From contig CAJJDP010000047.1 of NCBI GenBank assembly GCA_905182995.1, positions 2,033-66,032 of the forward strand: a stretch of 64,000 nt of DNA. The letters run 5' to 3'. The notes below the pieces were generated by a model. The model saw nothing but the letters and a program-made list of their open reading frames with translations, was not told where the DNA came from and did not search any database. Positions 52,630 to 63,800 of the stretch are shown piece by piece. The stretch comes from Paramecium octaurelia. Lineage: Eukaryota > Ciliophora > Oligohymenophorea > Peniculida > Parameciidae. How positions within the stretch are numbered: the first letter of the stretch is position 1; each line of letters begins with the position of its first letter. Made by a program: the position numbers and the translations under genes.

Positions 52630-54820
52630 TCAACTAGATTTATTACTATCTTAATCATCTTTGTCAGTATTTTTTTTAGCACTCTGAACTTTATTTATAA
52701 ATTTCTCCAAAGTTGACTATTTTTTAACTTTTGATTATTCTTCTTTATTCTTCTTTGGATTTTTATTTTTCTATTTCTTTTCTGTTTCTTCTTTCTTCTA
52801 TTATATAAAATTTTCCTACTCTTCCTCTTCTATTTCTTATTATTCTTATTGCTCATTAGATTTGATTTATCTTTTACTTTTTTTATTTTTGGAGTATCCT
52901 TACGATTATCTTTAATTTTATTTTTTGGTTACCTTTTTGATTTTTTATGAATGTTCTGACATCTGTACAATTTCATCCTATTCCTAATCTTGCTAATTTG
53001 TTCTCTTTTTTTATTATTTTTATATTTTAGTTTTAGTTTATTCCCTTTAAGGATAATACCATTCTATTAACATATCATCATTTTAAGAATTCTAATCATT
53101 CTTAAACCACTCAGTGATTTAATTTTCGTCATATTCGAATCTGAATTAATTTTTCAAACATGAATACCAAAATTCAATTTGTTTTTATAAACTGAATATT
53201 ATTAAAACTCTATAATAAATACAAATAATACCCTTTGTCATTTTCATAAAGTAAAGTTCTTTCTAATATTTTATCAAAGTTCCAGTGTTTATAGGTTATA
53301 TCATCTTCGCAATGCAATGAGTAATCAGGACAATTCTGACTGAGAGCTCTCAATTAAGCAATGATTAAACCTTTACAAAGGTGACCTGGAAAATGATAAT
53401 TTTTATTAAAGATTTTTTCATAAGATTCAAATAAAATGGCTCCTTTCTCTGAACATTTAATATAATCTACTATTTCATTTTTTTTTTAATCAAGTCCCCA
53501 AAACAACTTTTTATATTTTTCAATAACCCCAAAAAAATTCGGTTATTATTCTAAACAATGTTGTCTAAACTGCTAAACTGAAGTAAAACTAGAAAAAATA
53601 ACCAAAATTCCATTTGGTATACTTTTTACAAATCTCTCAAGATTCATAAGCAGATTATCATATAGATTACTTGCCCATTTTATTTACAATAAAACTGTTT
53701 AAAAATATTCTCTTTTGTCAAATGTATGATAGATGTGAAAATTTGGTAAATATTTCGGTTAAATAAAATCAGATGATAGTATAACAGATTAAAATTATAA
53801 TTTTTCAAGTCGGCTCTGAAGATGGGTTAAATAATATTTCACATTAATTTCAATTTTATCTTGCTTATTAATTTAATCGACAACTACTTTAAATTCGTAA
53901 TTAGGATATTTATATTTTTTCTCTTAGTAACATATCACAGCTACTTATAAGAATTTGAAAAAATCAGCAAATGCTTTTAATTGTGATAATTTTGCAAGTT
54001 TAGAACAAATTAAATAATTTTTCTAAACTTAAATTTGGCTATACATCATGTTCTTATCATATATGCTTATAAAGTCTTAAATAAATTAAAAAATTGGATG
54101 GTCAGAAAACCTGATATTCTCACAATTATCAAATTTTTTGTTTAAGACTAACAGTCTCTGTTGAAATATTTTTATGGTTTCAAACTCATATTCTTACAAA
54201 AATTATTTTTAATCCTGATTATTCATCTTTTGTAAATCATTGAATAATTCTACCAATTCATTAATTGCCTTTTAAATAGTACTCTTTTCGATCTAACCAA
54301 GAAGTTTATTATTATCCTGCGGCTAATGAGCATCATCAATAATGAGTATTGAATTTTGAAAAGCAGTTAAATCAGAATTTAACAAACTTTATTAATCTAT
54401 AAGAATTAGGTCATCCTCATCGTTAATTTAGATGTTATCCTATTGATTAATCTAAGAAATCTTAGGTTGATAATCAATTTTTCTTAATTACTCTTCTAAA
54501 TATTGCTGATCGAATTTGGAATAATAAGCATAAACAATTCTAATTTTTTCTAATTTTTCTTATTTTGTTGAATTTTCTTCTCTATGTTTTAACCATCCAA
54601 GGGCTGGACATAATAATGAAAATAGCCTTCCCTTTCCTTTAACATGTTCCAACCTAAAAGTAACTTAAATAATGTACATTGCATTTTGCTATTTTTTCAA
54701 AGACTCAATCACCTTTTCCATAAATTCTCCAGATACCATAACGTTTTTTGGTGTTCTTACCTGAATTCCATCTATTGAATGACTTTCAAACTAATTATTT
54801 GTTCTAATTACAAATTTCAT
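52630..54820 (-). CDS. RTEL1-derived pseudo-helicase without catalytic motifs
   Basis: Predicted 714 residues, frame intact with introns 54654-54677 and 53210-53231. It aligns by eye with the helicase at 31536-34372. NAMLEHVKGKGRLFSLLC stands where the other has [18 protein letters not shown], so Walker A lacks its Gly-Lys-Thr. RIVYAYYSKFDQQ replaces [11 protein letters not shown]. The Fe-S region with its four cysteines is missing. SILIIDDAHQ replaces [21 protein letters not shown] replaces [23 protein letters not shown] is kept, and no GRVIRH is present. RFEYDENQITEWF matches [15 protein letters not shown] near the end. The 150-residue tail is very basic and ends near QSTLEKFI, which resembles a PCNA-binding box. 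It should not unwind DNA; a binding or regulatory role is inference. Divergent from the basic protein gene. Confidence 0.8.
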
Positions 54821-55162
54821 TACTATTGTAATTTATATTATTAATACTATTATAATATAAAATATATAAATAACAAATTTTGATCCCTAACTTTAATTAA
54901 CTTTTTTTTATAAGGAAACATAACGATTACATTCAATAGCTAAAGGTGAAAAAATAGATTGCATTTATTATTCATTTATATCTATCAATCTATTATTATT
55001 AAGCACTTATAAGTTAAGATGTTGCATTCTTTCTCAAAAGTCGAATCGACACAACTTCTGAGATTTCAAATATATTGATAAAAGTCTATCTTAAGCATAA
55101 TGAAATTAAGAAAAGAGTCATTAATTTCTAATAATAAAATATATTAATTTAAATATTCAAGG
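54821..55162. promoter_or_regulatory. divergent intergenic region
   Basis: 342 AT-rich bases between the starts of the pseudo-helicase (minus) and the basic protein (plus). It must hold both promoters. No specific box is recognised. Confidence 0.4.
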
Positions 55163-55999
55163 ATGTCGGATAATGGTAGTGAAGAGAATTCAACTAGTAG
55201 TCGTGAAATGGATATGGAATCCATAACAGTAAAATTTGGAATAATTATTGTTATTTAGGTCAAACTATATGTTGAATTAATCGATGGTAGGGATTCAATG
55301 TTGAATTATATTGAGTACTTCCCAGAGTTTGATCTGAGTAAAATTTAGTAGCCCAATGGAATCAATATCTCCAAATTGACAAGCAAACTTAAGGAGTTAG
55401 GCATATAATTGGAGGGACGCACAATTTCCTATTATAGTTTCGATTGTGAAATGTATATAAATTGTGGATTGGACCCTGTGCATTATTCTTATGTCATGTC
55501 ATTGAATGAAATTCAATCAACCAACCAATTGCACATTAAGTGCATTCAGACTGGGATTTCACTCATTCACTTAGTGATGTCTGAGGAAATGAATGAAAAA
55601 GTTAATAAAATGAAAGAGTAGGAAGGGAATGATCAATAATAACAACAGTAAAATTAAGGATAGGAGAATCAAAAACAATGTAGAAGAACAAAGGAGAGGA
55701 GAATCGGATACATCATTGATAAAGTTGCAAAATGGAGGGAATATTATAATGTAATATTTTTGGTCACTATGTTTAAGGGCATTGTAATAGATGGGGAGAG
55801 TAGGAGATTTACTCTTGAGGAAGCTGCTCAAAAAGTTAATATCTCTAAAAAGAGTTTAGATGATTATTTACTGCAGATTCGATATGGAAGAAAATTCGGC
55901 TTTAATTTTAATGAACACAAAAATGAGAAGGTTGGAGTCTTAAGAGCATTTGTCAAGAAGAACAATTCAACTAAGAAGAAGAAGGTAAAATAAGAATGA
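55163..55999 (+). CDS. basic protein with possible helix-turn-helix end
   Basis: Predicted 259 residues if two in-frame introns are removed: 55229-55258 and 55751-55777 (ends AAG). Both have lengths divisible by three, so they could be coding, but they are hydrophobic, begin GTA and break the flow. The N-terminus is acidic and Ser-rich; the middle is mixed (LTSKLKELGIQLEGRTISYY) with a Q-rich linker. The C-terminal 90 residues are strongly basic: RRTKERRIGYIIDKVAKWRE, FTLEEAAQKVNISKKSLDDY, LRAFVKKNN and a KKKK end. The AAQKVNISKKSLDDYLLQIR stretch looks like a helix-turn-helix, so DNA binding is a reasonable guess. No named family is recognised. Confidence 0.65.
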
Positions 56000-56592
56000 T
56001 TACCAAGTTTAAAATATCAATTAGTTAATTTATCATCAATATTATTTTATAAACCTTTACAAATAGCTATATTTACTTATTGTTGCTCTAAAGTAGCAGG
56101 TTGCTAATTTATATAGAGCATTTTATGATTATTTAGTTATTTTTTAATGCATAATTATGACAATAATTATAATACAAAATACTATTAAAATTAGTCTATT
56201 TATTAAATCCTAGTTTTCTCATATTAATTAACTATTAGAACAAATCCTTTATTAGCAATCTTTACTCAATCAAAGAAATGATAATACTTGAGATGAACTT
56301 TTTTTGAGATATCATAGGAATTCTCAAACATTTTTAGAATAATATAAAGTTTAAGGATCAGTGAACATTTAGAAACGAATTAGTCTTTCATTTCCAATTA
56401 TTTAATACTCTTATTTTTTCATACAAAATACAATATATAATATATAGTTTATGAAAGTAGTTTAAAGTATTATTTGAAGGATAGTAAGTGTCAAGGTTTA
56501 ATGTTTAGTGTTTATCTTCAGATGGGATTGATTATGAATTATAAATGAAAAATACAATTTATACTACATATCCGTTTTAATAATTAATAATA
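56000..56592. other. AT-rich spacer, no gene seen
   Basis: 593 bases with many TGA in all plus frames and no recognisable motif. It contains the upstream region of the secretory protein at 56593. Confidence 0.5.
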
Positions 56593-57810
56593 ATGCATAA
56601 GCTTATATTATTATGTTCTCTTGTAATATTTGCAAGTAGTTTGAGTGAGAGTGAAACACTGTTGTAATCTCTACAAAACAGTGAATTTGGAAAGACTATA
56701 ATTCAAACAATATAAGTTCAATTGGAAGGAAACAGCAGTGTTGATAAAATAATTGATCTCCTCACTTAAATGAAGGAGAGAATAAATGGAGAATAGGATG
56801 TTGAGAGATAGAAGTCTAGGGATCACACACAATTCTGTGATGACAAATACGATGAGATATTATTCGTTATAGATTCATCCGAATATTAATTAGCAAAAGA
56901 TTAACAAACATTGCCATTATTCATTTAAGAATAAAAAAATAAATAGAGATAATTATTGGATAAATAAGAAATCGAGGATAGAAACAATTAGCGTATTGCA
57001 GAGTTAACAGAGTAAAGAGATTTGACAAGAGTATTATAATTATTTTAAATAATTATAGTAATAATACGAAGCAAGAAGAGATGAATTAACTACAATGATA
57101 GGTGCATTGCAAGAAGGAAAAAGAATAATTAGTAAATTAAGTACAAAGAAATGGGATCCTTTGGCTGGGACATACTCATTCCTTGAATTTTCATAATTTA
57201 TGTTCAACGAATTGGAAGCACATTAAAAGTCTTTAAAAAAATAATCAAATGGAATAGGATTGTTGTATGAATTGCTTTTGGAGACTTCACAGTAAAATTC
57301 TAGTTATTCTACAATAGAGACCCTGGAATTCAGGCAAATTAACAAGGAGTAGCAAAGATATAAGAGATAATTGATGAGTTGATTGAAAGCATATTCGATC
57401 TTTTGAAGAAAGAATTATTGGAAGATAATGCAAGAGAACAAGACTATTAAAACCAAAAGGAAAGAATAGTTATTTAAAATAGAAGATTATAAGCTACTAT
57501 TGCAACTTTCAAAGCTCGGGTCTTAATAATCAATCAAACCATACTTGAATTGAATAATGATATTAGATTCAATACTGATGTAATATAATAGATTAAGCAT
57601 AGAAATCTACTCTCCTGAGAAAACAAAAGGATGATTGGGAACGAACCTGTGTTGATTATCACAATGGATATGTTGAGGCTACTAAGATTAGGTATGTTGC
57701 ACTTTCTAAACTCTAGAACTTAATAAAGTGACATCTTAACAGAAGTGATCCAAGTATTTAATAGAAACTACAACGATTTCCCAAGTTTAATTTAGAATAT
57801 AACAGTCTGA
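56593..57810 (+). CDS. trichocyst-matrix-like secretory protein
   Basis: Predicted 371 residues with introns 57031-57058, 57292-57317, 57580-57602 and 57692-57716. It begins with a clear signal peptide, MHKLILLCSLVIFAS. The mature part is acidic and mostly coiled coil: SVDKIIDLLTQMKERINGEQ, then DHTQFCDDKYDE, a region rich in E/Q/R, and DDWERTCVDYHNGYVEATKI, with few but conserved-looking cysteines. This layout (signal, short helix, DxxL-type paired coiled coils, single Cys per segment) is that of ciliate trichocyst matrix and other dense-core granule proteins, which pack as crystals in exocytotic organelles. A processing site cannot be fixed. The following gene starts only 12 bp downstream. 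Confidence 0.75.
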
Positions 57811-57822
57811 TTATTTTATTAA

Positions 57823-59456
57823 ATGAAAAATGATAAAGAGTTCTCTATAAAGGAAACAGTCAATAAGAACATAGAGCGTGTTTAGTTTCCTGCTTTCAAT
57901 CAGCATAGTAGTCTACTTGGTTGGTGTTCCATGAACTACCCTCGTGTCCTCTAGAATCCTTAATTTATGCCTAAACCTAAACCAAAAGAATATGATGACA
58001 ACCTTGATTTTCTCTATTAGAAACGCAAAAAAGTATTGCTCACTTACTAAAATTAGGAATAATAAAATAATCAACTAATAAAGCCATTTACAAATTATCA
58101 GCTAACAAAGGAAGCTGTAATTCCTGAAGACATCGGTGTCCCACCTCCAGGATTTAAGAAGACTCTTAAATAGTTAACAACTGCAAAACCTGAATCCAAG
58201 GCTCTTATATATAATTAAACCTATAAGGACTACGATCCTTATTTGAATATTAAACCAATCAATAGTCAATTCAAATAGGAATAGAATGAAAACTTTACTC
58301 GAACCATTCGTCAAGTTGGGGATGTTGTATACAATTAGTCCTATGAAAATGAAGACATTAGACATTTAAAGGTATTATACTTTAATTTTAATATAGAAAT
58401 TGCCAAACTCAATACTTTCTGAATAGAATCTATAAGAAGTGTTAAATCCTAAGTTAAAATTCTTGAATTTGCATAATCATACATGGTTGAAAATGGAACA
58501 AATAAGCAAAATTGGATACTTTGCTATCAATCTTGAAGAGATAGTCCTATCAAATACAGACTTAGAGGATGATATATTAATGGAATTAGCAAAATCATGT
58601 AAAAATTTGAAATTCATTGATGTGTCATCATGTCAAAAATTGACTGAAATTGGAATCAGAAACTTTTTGGATTTCACTTCAAAATATTTGCAAGGTTTCA
58701 AATGTGCTAGCAATTTATAATCAATCACTGACTACTCATTAGAACCACTTTAAAATGCTAATTTACTCTAAAGAATTAACATTTCATTTTGTAACAATCT
58801 AACAAGCAACTTTACAAAATATCTACTTTAAAGTGGATGCAGATTATAAGAACTTTAAATAGCAACAGTAGAAAATCTATAAGCAGATTTATTATCTGAT
58901 CTAATTTCACGTTCGAAGGGAGATATGGAACTTTTAGACTTGTCCTTCATCCCTACAAAAGACATTAGTGATTCAGTCATTTCTGCTACTTCCCTTTGTA
59001 CAAACATTCATACTCTCATACTCTCTGGATCAACCAATATTAGTGATTCCTCAGTAGGCAGATTGAGTTCCTTACATAAATTAAAATAACTTAAATTAGG
59101 AGGAATTCAATATCTTGCTGACAATACATTAGTTTATATTGCTTAATCATGTAATAAACTTGAAATGCTTGAGCTTAATAATTGTAGTAAATTGGGAGAA
59201 CAAGGACTAGAAGGAATATTGAAAGTATTTTATTTAATTAATTATCAAGGCATTACCCAATCTACAGGTTATTTCAATTAATTTTACTCCTGAAATATCG
59301 GACAACTTCTTGTAAGAAAAAAGAAATGAGTATCCCAAAGTCAACATTATTCGAACTATAAATAAAATGACAGATCCTAAAGATGATGGATTAAGAATGC
59401 CTCTTCCCTTAGAAAGTGTTGTCATGCAAAGACCCAAAAAGAAAAAGAAGAAGTGA
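57823..59456 (+). CDS. leucine-rich-repeat protein
   Basis: Predicted 527 residues with introns 58372-58396 and 59225-59249 (ends AAG). The first 185 residues are hydrophilic, with RVLQNPQFMPKPKPKEYDDN and GVPPPGFKKTL, and match no domain. From about 200 on there are cysteine-containing leucine-rich repeats: NLEEIVLSNTDLEDDILMEL, NLKFIDVSSCQKLTEIGIRN, LQRINISFCNNLTSNFTKYL, MELLDLSFIPTKDISDSVIS and LEMLELNNCSKLGEQGLEGI. This is the type found in F-box/LRR and AMN1 proteins. No F-box is seen. The end is a lysine run (RPKKKKKK). It probably works as a protein-binding surface. The start is 12 bp behind the trichocyst-like gene, so its promoter must lie within that gene or the two share a transcript. 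Confidence 0.75.
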
Positions 59457-60814
59457 AATTATAATTAATATCTTCATAATAAATATATAATATACAAATT
59501 TACTATTTTTACTTATATTGACATTACTAACAAAGAGGTAAAATAAAAAATACTTTCTTATTTTTCAAAACATTACTATAAATTTAAGTATATAGATAGA
59601 TTATTTATTATTTGAATGGATAATCTATCAAAAAATGAATTATATAAATATAAGTTAAGCAATCAGAATTTAGCTTAATTTGATATTTTAGTTGATTTAA
59701 ATTTAATCAATCATCAATTAGAGATAGGTCTATTTATGATGATGCCTCCAAAATAAAATTTGGTTTTATGCTTTTCATAATGAATTACAAAATTTTAATT
59801 GCAATTCAGACAGATTTTCTGGATTGGCTATCTTAGAATCAACTTTATTACACTTTTCTTTTCCACTATAAAGCACTATTTGATGAAATTTTTGATATCT
59901 CGATCTATAATTCTTTAAGGTTCATAATTAAAAACAAATTCAAATAGACATATATATTTGGTATATATTTAATTTTAATATCTTAAAAGATGAATAATGG
60001 CATCTTCTAAAGTTTACTAATAATTGTTGAATAACACCAACAGATATTAGTTAAAGATGTATAAAAAATGATTAAAAGAATTGTTATTGTATTTCATTAG
60101 TGATTCCATTTAATGTTCAAAAATTGAATACCCTATGAAAAATCATGTTATTCTTAAATAAGGAGATAAATATGTTTTATTTATTCAATGAATATGCTTG
60201 AGAATATCAACTTTTATATTCTGAAATGAAGATTCTGGTAATTTTATTTTTTACAACCAATAATCAATATTTATTTAAGGGGTGCTTATGAGTAATTTTA
60301 TTGATTAATAAGCAGGCAATCATCAAATATTAAATAGTGTTCTTCTAAAATGCTTATTTTACATAATGAGGCTATTTTTCTTTGAGAAAAATTTCAGAAC
60401 TTATTAGTCTAATTTTTAAATTGACATAGTATTAAGTCTTGTAGAATCATAGAGAATAATATATTGAAGAGTAAATATTGAAATACGATATAAATTTTTG
60501 TAAGTTATATGATTTCTTAACTATTCTTAAAACACATAAATATAAGAATCTAAATTAAGCTGATGTTTTCAATTAAATCAGTCTAATTGCTCTTCTAAAA
60601 TCAGATTATTCACTATGGGAGATTAAATAATAAAGTATGAGATATATGTTGTTAATAAAATATATTAAGCGTGTGTTATTTATTGTTGATTTATTATTAT
60701 ATATTTGATTAAATTAAATATACATAAAGTAACTGAAAAATATGATTTAAGTTTAATAAACAAATCTTTTTATTTGTGACTGAGATTTTTTTCTTTATTT
60801 TCATAAAATTTAAA
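59457..60814. other. eroded coding-like stretch, no intact gene
   Basis: Several short frames look protein-like but are broken by TGA and frame change: 59617-59772 (MDNLSKNELYKYKLSNQNL), about 59770-60107 (YTFLFHYKALFDEIFD, VEQHQQILVKDVQKMIKRI) and about 60289-60450 (SNFIDQQAGNHQILNSVLLK). They may be parts of one old gene of unknown family. No intron set of the local type joins them. Confidence 0.35.
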
Positions 60815-63800
60815 ATGTTAGCCACCTTGATGAATGAATTAATAGTTACTTAAATGAGATAAAAGCATACAGAAATGATTGACATACTATTCTTAACTTT
60901 ATACGACTTTCTATAGCATGTATCATATATCGATAGTCACAATTCTTAAAAGCAAATCTACTAAAAGAATATGATTAATTTAAGAGGCGGAGGATGCGGG
61001 TAATCTAAAGTAGAGTGTGTGATTGAGAAGAAAGTAAAGGCAGACTAAAATTTAATGGTTTCATCATAATTACCTGACAATTATAGAACAAATCTGATTG
61101 ACACTCTTAACGCTATAACAGAAGGAGCTAAATTTATAGGAGACCCTACCAAAAGAAATGAATTATTAATGAAAGTTTAATGGTTTATTCATAACAGAGA
61201 ACATTTAAATTATTTTTGTATAGATCAAAAAGAAACTGACAAAATTTATGAGTTAGTATAAGAAAATTTTGGTAATATTTTAACAGTGCTTGCAACTTAC
61301 TTAAGAATTTCTGGATTTATTTGCTATTAAATTTTATAAATTTGCAATGAATTATTAAGGATTATGTATGCATTCTAATTAAACAATTATAAAAGATACT
61401 TTGATGTTTCAGTATAATAGGAGTACTTATCGAAGTTATCAGAATTCAACACTCAATTAGAAATCGAATAGGCAAATGTTTGGAAGACTGGGATTGAATT
61501 TGAAGTTACAATAATGAAAATTATGATTATGAACTCATAAACTAATTCAACGGAAGGAACTGATTTATTAATTGACTTTTTTAAGGAAGCAGGTAAATCA
61601 ATTGTGTCTTTCTCTCCAACAGAGGATCTACTTTCCACAATCATAAATGGAGGTCGATACCTATTAAATAAAGGATTTGAATAGACAATGTACCCGAAAG
61701 AAACCTATTAAACCTATTACCTATTTTAATTGATAAAATGGTCCATAATAAGATAATTAAAATCAAAATAATCAGTCTACAAATAAATATAATAACTAAA
61801 AGATGTTTTTTAATAATATATACTAGTTTCTAATAATTGGATCTTGCATTTTTGTTGGATTTAAATGATTTTCGATATAATTGCTTACAGGCCTATTATT
61901 GATAAGTCGATTATTAAGAAAAAACAATAAAATTAATCATCAAATAAATGGAATCTTCTTATTGAAAATGATTTAATACATTGTGTTTCTTACGATAAGA
62001 ATCAAGCTATTATAACCTTCTTTTAAAATTAATCTAGTTAACTTCATGATCTTGAAGTAACAGATTTATTGGAATTATATGGGAAGAAGAAGTTTTTATT
62101 ATTTTCTCAATTTCTATTGAAAGGAGAACTTACCCATAATATTAACCATTGGGAATTTTATAAGAATTTTTAATTCAAAAACTAAAGTAAAAAACCTTAA
62201 AAAGACTATGAAATCATTTTAGCAAATTATGAATAAGAGGTACTTCAAAAATTATATAATAATTTGAGGTCCTAAAAGGATGAATTAATCTCAATAAATC
62301 AACAAATAATACAATCTTTTCGAAACTACTTTAAATAAGACTCTTAGATTTCAATTTAAATCATTTAGGATGATTAAAAAGTATCCTTAAAATAATTTTT
62401 AGAAATCTATAAAAAATTGATTCTATTATCTAATTATATTCTAGAATTATCACTATTTGAAGCTGCAAAAATTAATATGCTTACTCCTTATGTAAATTAA
62501 ATCACAATTTTAAAAAATAAATATGTTTTATTAGATTATTAAGCAAAAGTTAATGATTTTGTGAAAGTTCATATAGTTGAATTCATTGATTAATTATTAA
62601 ATTTCTTCTTTAATGCCATTGAATTTGCAAGTTAAATACATGAAGCAAGTTTATTTTTAGCTATGAAGAAAGAAGTAGATTTGGATAAAATAATGAACTC
62701 AATAGAAATTAATTATTTTCAAGATTTCTTCTTATCTTTTGATAAGAACTTTGTGCAATTTACTTTAAGCTTGAACTTCTATAAACAGCATTTTTCTAAA
62801 TATATTTCAAAAGAGGAAAAAATTGAGAAAGCTATACCAATATAAATTACTAATATTTGGGAAATAATTGAATATAATTGTAAAGGCTAATGGATTAATA
62901 AGGTAATTGGAAGACTCAAAAATGTTTTTGATTCAAAATTTCACATATTCAATCAATAATTCAATACTCTAGAAGATGCCTAATAAGTTTTCATTAATTG
63001 CAAATTTTGCATTTTAATTTTATCCTTCTTAAAGTAATTTTTAAATGTACAAAACCATTATTTAAAGAGCATAAGGTCCTAACTTTAAGATTTCACTAGG
63101 CAATCTGAATAATCAAATGAATAGGAAGATTAAAATTTTAAATCAAATATTGCTTAGGTTTTGTTGTAATAAAAATCAAAATTATCAACATTTGTCAATA
63201 CAAACACTGAAGAAGGTGAAGATTAAAATTTTAAAGTAAGTTGTAAACATTTGGTGGCTTAAATTTAAGCAGATTTCGATTAAATCATAAATGAATTCCA
63301 AAGTTAACAAAATTTAGAATTATGTGATTAAATATTAAAATTCTTGGCAGAGGCATAATTTCTTATCCTTTAAGTTTTAAAAGATCCTGAAGAAATATCT
63401 ACTTTAGAAAACCTTTAAACAAAGTATGATCAAGTTTTAGATGCTGTCAATAATTTTAATAATAATAATGATATATAAAAATAAGAAGTCTTTGAATATA
63501 GAGATGAATCTTTAGAATTTTTTACCTAAATACATAATCACAATGACCAGTTGTTAAAACTTATTAAGCAAAGTAATAATTATTTTAAATCTTATAAAAA
63601 ATTATTAGAACTTGGACTAAGTTTAATTCATCAACAGAAACAATTTTAGAAGTAGAAATAAACATAAATTCAATAAATCATATAATAAGAGCAATCATAT
63701 GAAGAGTAAAATAAATTGAAAGATCAATTAGTTCAATTATAAAATTAAGAATAACAAAATTTTATTGCATCCATAAATAATCTAAAGGAAAAGAGTGAAA

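Noticed and set aside
54739-54764. Extra 5' intron in the pseudo-helicase after GIQ
   Set aside because: A GTAAG follows, but the open frame reads on as GIQVRTPKNVMVSGEFM, which aligns in length with the paralogue.
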